Shown here: in pieces, positions 57,775 to 64,000 of the stretch
Layout of the letters: each line of letters starts with the position of its first letter
Position numbering within the stretch: the stretch's first letter is position 1
Origin: Rachicladosporium sp. CCFEE 5018
Taxonomy: Eukaryota; Ascomycota; Dothideomycetes; Cladosporiales; Cladosporiaceae
NCBI GenBank assembly: GCA_002077045.2
Contig: KZ111140.1
Coordinates: 2,805,293 to 2,869,292, forward strand
Direction: 5' to 3'
Length of the DNA stretch: 64,000 bases
Notes under the pieces: model-generated
Database searches by the model: none
What the model was told of the DNA's origin: nothing
The model's input: the letters and a program-made list of their open reading frames with translations, nothing else
Position numbers and translations under genes: made by a program

Positions 57775-57964
57775 TCAAGTATTCGGTTGGCGGCGAGAGG
57801 CTGTAGAGGCTGCGCCGGGCCGGGGCCGTCGCGATAGAGACTGAAGGTCCGCTTTTGCTGTGTATCGAGCGGCTGTGAGTGGAGGGGAATAGGCAGAGGA
57901 TGCAGGGTTCTAGGGAAGGGGGGTTGGCGTGCAGATCTGTACCTTGCGGCTGAAGGAGCGTCAT
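57775..57964 (-). CDS. Possible 39-residue protein (copy B)
   Basis: Exons 57964-57943 and 57872-57775 mirror the tentative copy A model, with start, splice sites and stop kept and one His/Arg replacement. The intron is one base shorter than in copy A. Weak support on its own. Confidence 0.3.
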
Positions 57965-59390
57965 ATGTTTTACTTCGAAGGTTGACGACCATGTCAGAGT
58001 CCAGACTGCACAATATTGTGCTCGTGGCCGAGCAGATGTGCTGTAGATGCACTGTCGAAGTGCCGTAATCGTCACCTGTCACCTCTGGCTTTTGCACGCG
58101 CTCTTAGGATGAACAACATCTGCTCCGTACAGCTATTCTACTGCAGTGATCGACATGACGATGCACTCTCAACGGCACACGGTACACGGAACGTCGCCGT
58201 CGCGCACACCCAAAATATGTGCGAGGTTACTCTAAACTCCCCCTTGGCGTACCGCCTCGTTACCGTTTCGTTGGCGAAGAGCCTCAAAGACCCTGCAGAA
58301 GGATTCTTGAAGGCAGTGATTACCTCGCTATCTGCACGTGACGTCTGTATTATGTGCAGACACCCTCACATGCTTGCCAGATCTCTGCTCATGATTCGTT
58401 CGAAATGCTGCAATTGAATGCACCGTTGCTGTATTGGAGAGTTTTTGGGGCCCTGCCCAATATCATGATCCACTCTCACAACAAACCGGGATACGACAAT
58501 TACACCATGAGCCCATGACCGCACCACGCCACCAGCCAGGCTCCAGCTCACCACTCACGCCATGTATGACGGCCAACATCACGGGACATCGTCCCACCTT
58601 CGCGATCACCAGCCAAAACGCAGATGTCTGCCCCGCGAAAATTTCTCTCCAGGCCCGCTTCGCCGCAGTGCCATCATTGCGTACCGCGTCATCGGCACGG
58701 CCGCGTGCGGAATGATAGAACCACCCATCGGCGCATCGCGGGAAGATGGCCACGAAATCGCACGATGGGGGATCAGAGCGGCTGTCGGGTTGACGTCGGG
58801 TGGGGGATTCGATCGTCCATCGACGGTGAGGTTGATAGAAGGCACGCGGGTATTGTAGAGGAGCCGATCTGTCGATCGAACGGAGTTGAGTCCGCGTAGG
58901 GATTGTGGATTGTGCGAAAGACTTCTATTAAGCTGAGCAAGCGAACGGTAGGCTGTTTCGTGCAGTGGGACGTTGAAACGTGGGGAGCTTAGAGTGCGAG
59001 AGCGCTGCGTAGACGCTGGTAAGGCTGTAGGCGTAATGACTTCGCTGTTGCTATTAGAATTGTTGGCCAGCGCGCTCGCTATACCGTCGCTTTCAAGCGG
59101 ACGATATTGGCGCTGCTCTGCTTCAGAGGGGACTGTGCTTGGGGTTACTAGTAGAAAGAGCGCTGCGGTAGGATATGCCCTGCAGTGTCTCTGTCTTCGC
59201 GAGACCGAATACTCACAACCCCGGCACCCGAGCAGGAGCTGTGAATATCCTGCCACCGCTGGCAACGCGAGCAGAGATGTTATGATCCCTCGCTTACACT
59301 CCAACATCTCCCAATCCCATCACGTAAGGATGAGCAACGCTGAAGCAGAACCACAACATCCACACTACAGGCCTGTCCGCGAGGGGAAAA
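57965..59390. other. Intergenic region (block B)
   Basis: About 1.4 kb. A 233-codon minus-strand frame (58606-59307) is open here but broken in copy A and shows no sign of protein-level constraint. Nothing else recognised. Confidence 0.45.
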
Positions 59391-60344
59391 TTAATAGCCT
59401 TGACACTCGGCCTCGATGTCCTTCCATCCCTTCAGCGGTCTCCAAATCCACCTCCTAACATCCTCCCTAATCTCTCCCGCCACCCTCTCTTCCATCCGCG
59501 CAAAATCACCGATTTCTTCCAAGTACTCCATTTCACTTCCTGTACTATCTCGACCCAGTGGAGCGTTCCGCCACGGATACCGTCCAAATTTCTCCAAAAC
59601 CCCAACATGAGCTCGATTAACCTGACAGTCAAAGAAGAAGAACACCTCGTACCCTTTGCCGGTGTAGTAAACTGGCGGAATGGGTCCTGCCACCAGTCTA
59701 GGCAGTGACGCGGGATGACTGATATCTGCACGAGGATCGTGACGGGAAGGGTCGTGGAGATGGAAGTGTGCTTCCACAGCCTTACGTGTAGTCTCGCTAA
59801 GGGTTTGCGCACGAGTCTGCGCAGCTAAGTCTTCAGCGTGGACGAAAGGGAGAAGGTGCAGACTACACCGCAACATGGCATCCTCCCACGACAGTCCCAA
59901 GCCCAGGCCCAGCCAGCGATCAACGTTATTCGCCCTCAGTAGCGGCGGAAGCCCGTCCAACTGTTGCGCCAGTCTGCAAGCCAAGGGGCCGAAGAAGCCA
60001 TACGCCCATCTCGTATCATGCCGCTTGAAGATCAGCTGCGGGACTTGATCAAGCAGGAGGACGAGGGCTAGGGCCTGGATCAGGAAGTCGTTGGTGGCGG
60101 GGTCAGGGAGTAGGCAGAGGAAGTCTTTGGGCCAGATTTCGGAAGGAATCTGGCTGAGGGGGACGAAGACTTGGTGGACGGTGAGGTCGTAGAGGGATTG
60201 GGTCAGAATTGAGTCGGTGTCACCGTAGAAGCGGGTGAATAGGGTCTCCGGTGAAGAGCCGGGGGCAGGAACGGAGAGGTGGTAGATGGTTGAGAGTAGC
60301 TTGGGCGTCAGGATGGCGGGAAGTCGTGAGGTTACCTCGACCAT
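59391..60344 (-). CDS. DUF924 family protein (copy B)
   Basis: 317 residues from MVEVTSRLPAIL, single exon. LVLLLDQVPQLIFKRHDTRW, SLHLLPFVHAEDL and FGRYPWRNAPLGRDST are present. In this copy MVEV is the first in-frame ATG, which fixes the start for both. Function of the family is unknown. Confidence 0.88.
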   Translation of the reverse strand: MVEVTSRLPAILTPKLLSTIYHLSVPAPGSSPETLFTRFYGDTDSILTQSLYDLTVHQVFVPLSQIPSEIWPKDFLCLLPDPATNDFLIQALALVLLLDQVPQLIFKRHDTRWAYGFFGPLACRLAQQLDGLPPLLRANNVDRWLGLGLGLSWEDAMLRCSLHLLPFVHAEDLAAQTRAQTLSETTRKAVEAHFHLHDPSRHDPRADISHPASLPRLVAGPIPPVYYTGKGYEVFFFFDCQVNRAHVGVLEKFGRYPWRNAPLGRDSTGSEMEYLEEIGDFARMEERVAGEIREDVRRWIWRPLKGWKDIEAECQGY

Positions 60345-61280
60345 GTTTCATGTAGGCCAGGCTGGCAGGAGCGAGGTTAACAATGCAGTGTTGACGCACA
60401 GAGGCCGATGGACAATGAGAAAGACACTGGAACATACAAGCGATCACGCTCTTTAACTTATAACAGACCTATAGGAAGCGTACCTACTGTCCAGAGTGTT
60501 GCTAGTAGTTCCTCCCCATATCGTTGACCGCGTGGTCGAGGTCGTAAGCGCAGCAGCGCCAAGTATCTCGATCTGCAGCAGATGCGTAAGCGTGCAGCCT
60601 CCCCTTTACAAGACGACTTGCGTTATGCGTAGCGATGACGTTACACTCCGTTCCGCAGGAATAATCGTCTGGCCGCGTGGAAGCGTGCCATCTACTTGAT
60701 CCACTGAAATACGCGCACTAGAGAAACAAACGGCATCGAAGCAAGTGCAGAAGAATGCAATTCGCAATGCGTCAGCACAATCACGCGTACGCTATGCGCT
60801 CACGAAAGGTGGGTTCTTCGGAGCTTTACATGCGCACGCTGTGTTCAGCAGCATCCAGTCGACCTGGCCAAGCTGTCCGTGTCGCACATTAGGAGCGGGA
60901 TCAGGTTGACCGCGATGGCTGTCGTCTTGCGACACGCGCGATTCATCAGTTCCAGCAGCTCAGTGTTCGCCGCGAGATAGATGGTGGTCGAGGGGTAAGA
61001 GGAAGACACGATTCTAGAGTCGTCAGTACAGTGCAGTTGTGGACATCTCGGCGCGAGTCTGCTCACCATTCTGGTACATTGACCCATTTCCATCCCAATT
61101 CTGCCATCAGATGGCAGCGCTACTACCTTTGCCCAAAGCTGCCCCGAAGTCTGTAGCCGCGAGTCAACCTTGATGCTTTGGTCCATCGTCCGCCGAGAGT
61201 GCGTTGTGAGCAGGCACTACCTGCACATCGTATAGTGCTTGTGAGATGCTCATCTTCATCGCCACATGCAAGCTCGTTCC
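60345..61280. other. Intergenic downstream of FAL1 (block B)
   Basis: Counterpart of 24952-25892, highly similar overall including its non-coding parts. No gene recognised. Confidence 0.45.
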
Positions 61281-62537
61281 TCACGAAAGCAGATCCGCCA
61301 CATTCATCGGCATCTCGTCGATCTGCGTCGAGTAGTACACTGCAGTCATGTCAGCATGCACCTCAACTCGCGAAGTAATTCAAGACCACTGACACTCAAT
61401 ATCCCTCAAAATCCGCACATCCTCACTCGTCACAAAATTAATTGCCACGCCCTTCCGTCCAAACCTCCCACTCCGCCCAATCCGGTGAATATAGTTCTCC
61501 CGATTGCTCGGTAAATCATAGTTAATAACCAGACTCACTTGCTGCACATCGATGCCCCTAGCCCACACATCCGTGCTAATCAGCACGCGACTGTTGCCCT
61601 GTCTGAACTCCTGCATGATGCTGTCGCGCTCTTTTTGAGGCATCTCGCCGTGCATGGAGGATACGGTGAAATTGGCGTCGCGCATCTTGTCCGTGAGCCA
61701 GTCGACTTTGCGGCGCGTGTTGCAGAAGATGACGGCTTGGGTTATGGTGAGGGTGTCGTAGAGATCGCAGAGGGTGTCGAATTTCCATTCTTCTTTTTCG
61801 ACGGCTATGAAGTATTGTTTCAGGCCCTCTAGTGTCAGCTCATCGCGCTTGACCAAGATCCTCACGGGATCCGTCATGAATTTCGTCGTCATATCTAGCA
61901 CATCGTACGGCAGCGTCGCGCTCACGACAACGACTTGCGTCGCGGGCGGCAGGTAGCGGTACACGTCGTAGATCTGCTCGCGGAACCCCCTGTTAAGGAG
62001 CTCGTCGGCTTCGTCCAGGACGAGCATCTTGATGTGGCGGGTTCGGAGATTGCGGCGACGGATCATATCTGCTACGCGACCTGGGGTGCCCGAGACTACG
62101 TGCTGGCCGTAATCCAGCTTGCGGATGTCTTCGCCGACATTTGTGCCTCCGATGCAAGCGTGGCATTGCACATTCATGTAGTCGCCAAGTGCCAAGAGCA
62201 CGCTCTGGATTTGGATGGCGAGTTCGCGTGTGGGCGAGAGGACGAGAGCTTGTGTTTCGCGCACAGCTGTATCGATGACTTGCAGGATCGAGATGCTGAA
62301 GGTCGCGGTTTTACCCGTACCGGATTGCGCTTGGGCGATAGTGTCGCGACCTTTGCAGATCTGGACAATAGCGCGGGACTGCACTGCTGAGGGCGACTCG
62401 TAGCCGTATGCGTAAATGCCGCGCAGCAGGTTTTCCTTCAGGTGCATGGCTTCGAAGGTTGGAGCCACGGAGACTTCCTTGGAGGTGGAGAACTCCATGC
62501 GCTCCTCCGCCTTGCGGTCGATAGTGTCGTCGGCCAT
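61281..62537 (-). CDS. FAL1: DEAD-box RNA helicase FAL1 / eIF4A-III (copy B)
   Basis: Exons 62537-61394 and 61339-61281 give 400 residues with all DEAD-box motifs (AQSGTGKT, LDEAD, SAT, HRIGRSGR) and the same conserved tail YYSTQIDEMPMNVADLL. The core protein is nearly identical to copy A despite many silent changes. The donor of its single coding intron is GTCAGT instead of GTGAGT, so splicing may be weaker. Unspliced mRNA would end the protein at CQWS. Confidence 0.95.
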
Positions 62538-62949
62538 GATGGGTGGTTGAGTCGACTGAGTGGGGTCCAGTGACTGTGATGAGTGGTGTAGAAGAAGTGG
62601 TGGAGGAGGAAGAGTAGCTCTGATAGCCCGCTTTTCGAAAAAGCTTATCATGTCAGCAGTCGAGATTTGGGATCTGCTTGATAGAGAGGCACACGTTCAA
62701 TGTCGCAATCTACTTGCTTCACTCATTCCACGTGCAGCACTTCTGATAGCGGTACTCACATCTTTTACCGAGCACGTGGCAACCAGGCGACTGGAAGCCG
62801 TGGGCGAGATTGGCTCGACGCTGCTTAGGCGATCGACTGAGTAAGTGTCCTTCACTGGAGTGAGAGTGAGTGACAACGGCAACGGCGGCGGCAGCAGCTG
62901 TAGACGTGGTGGGGAGAGCGGTGGAGGAATCAAAGCGTGAGGCAGCGAG
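62538..62949. promoter_or_regulatory. Divergent promoter FAL1 / PRP9 (block B)
   Basis: 412 bases. The FAL1 side matches copy A up to about 62690; the PRP9 side hardly aligns with it. No further gene. Confidence 0.5.
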
Positions 62950-64000
62950 ATGTTGATCGAGGACCTGCGCTCGGCGCACGAGGACATTGAGCGCCTCGAG
63001 GCTGCAATCGCCGAGCGCATCACAGACGAGCCCAAGCACGTGAGTAGCCTTGACCTTCCCCTCATGCCATGGCAGAGCTTACATCTCACAGATCCGCAAC
63101 AGACTCGCGCGCGACCACGAGATCGCAAACTTCGCCGACAAAATCACGCATCAGAGTGAGCGGGCATTACACATTTACAACAACGAGCGCGATGATTGGA
63201 CCAGGGAGGTGCAGTCGCTGACTGCGGGTGATGATCCATTTGAGGAGTTCTACAAACAGCTAGCGGGGATCAAGGACTTCCACCGGCGGAATGCGAATGA
63301 GCCTGTGGAAAATCTCGAGCGAGCGTACAAGAAGCCTGAGAATGGCGGTCCGGCAGGAGGATTCGCCGGCGACATCACGAGCATGTTCACAGGCGAGGAG
63401 GCGTTCGGGCGCTTCTTCGACTTGACGATGCTGCACGAGGAATTCCTCAATCTGCCAGGCATCAAGCTTGAGCGCAAAGTCACATACCTGCACTACATCG
63501 ACATATTCGACAAGTTCGGTCCGCCAGAGCTCACCCTTAAGAAGGACGAGCACAAGATGACGGACGCCTACTTCAGCTATGTCGGCAGTCTCGCCGACTA
63601 CCTCGAATCTTTCATGCGCCGGTCCAAACCCCTCGAGAACCTCGACGTAATCTTCCGCGGCTTCCTCGAAGAATTCGAGCGCGCATGGGAGAAGGGCGAG
63701 GTTTCAGGTTGGGAATCCATCGCAAAGTCCAACGGCTCCGGCCCCAAGACCCAAGGCACAGGCACAGGCATCTGGTGCGCCGACTGCGAAAAAGAGTTCA
63801 AAAACGACAACGTCTATCGCGCCCACCTTACAGGCAAGAAACACATCAAAGCCGCCGCCGAGCGCGAAGCGTCCGCAGCAGACTCCACAGCCGCCGCCCC
63901 AACATCCCTCAAACGCCTCCGCGAGCGCGCCGTAGCCGAGCGCGAACACCGCGTCACCCGCCTCGCAGCCTCAATGCAGACAGTCCGCGAAGATACGCGC
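62950..64000 (+). CDS. PRP9: Splicing factor 3a subunit 3 (SF3a60/Prp9), 3' end outside window (copy B)
   Basis: Exon 62950-63039, a 52-base intron (GTGAGT...CACAG) and the start of exon 2 from 63092 to the window end. The protein is almost identical to copy A up to the region after the matrin-type finger (WCADCEKEFKNDNVYRAHL); the C-terminal finger is not in the window. Confidence 0.95.

Larger units (their letters stand above)
41187..64000 (+). repeat. Duplicated block B (direct repeat of 5572-28604)
   Basis: Collinear second copy, starting at the gap inside the regulator gene and running to the window end inside PRP9. Gene order, orientation, exon borders and start codons match block A. 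Most differences in coding sequence are silent, so both copies appear to have been under selection. Confidence 0.95.

Noticed and set aside
1..64000. Search for CRISPR arrays, tRNA/rRNA genes, transposons and biosynthetic core enzymes
   Set aside because: None recognised by eye. CRISPR is not expected in a fungus; no transposase, reverse transcriptase, polyketide synthase or peptide synthetase frame is present.

Overview
The window looks like nuclear DNA of a filamentous or black-yeast ascomycete, most likely a dothideomycete. The evidence is fungus-specific families (Zn2Cys6 regulators, STL1-type sugar porter, AAAP permease, fungal-type epoxide hydrolase), compact genes, and short introns of about 50-75 bases with GTRNGT donors and CTRAC/CTGAC branch sites. 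No rRNA, tRNA, transposon, CRISPR or viral sequence was recognised. The genus cannot be read from the sequence. A lineage with a duplicated or hybrid genome (for example Hortaea-like) would fit the main feature below, but that is inference.

Layout. 1-5.7 kb: a partial Zn2Cys6 regulator (4 exons seen), a short-chain dehydrogenase, and a large regulator carrying two C2H2 fingers plus a Zn2Cys6 cluster. 5.57-28.6 kb: block A, with DUF6536 membrane protein (damaged), TAF6, nucleoside diphosphate kinase, glucosidase II alpha, an epoxide-hydrolase-like protein, S-adenosylmethionine decarboxylase, two small proteins, a DUF924 protein, FAL1 (eIF4A-III) and PRP9 (SF3a60). 29.4-41.1 kb: single-copy genes in this window, namely a frameshifted sulfite-oxidase-family protein, MFS sugar porter, 2-hydroxyacid dehydrogenase, amino-acid permease, MSS116-type helicase and the 3' end of an acid sphingomyelinase-like gene. 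41,087-41,186: exactly 100 N. 41.19-64 kb: block B, a direct, collinear second copy of block A, starting inside the first regulator gene and cut by the window end inside PRP9.

The genes are mostly housekeeping: transcription initiation (TAF6), splicing (FAL1, PRP9), ER glycoprotein quality control (glucosidase II), polyamine synthesis (SPE2) and nucleotide balance (NDK). Two divergent pairs, NDK/glucosidase II and FAL1/PRP9, share short promoters. I see no new multi-gene system. The most interesting signals are the duplicated block with its mosaic divergence and gap at the breakpoint, a spliced 17-codon upstream ORF kept identical in both copies ahead of SPE2, copy-specific damage to the DUF6536 gene, and an epoxide hydrolase in which the catalytic histidine position is arginine in both copies.
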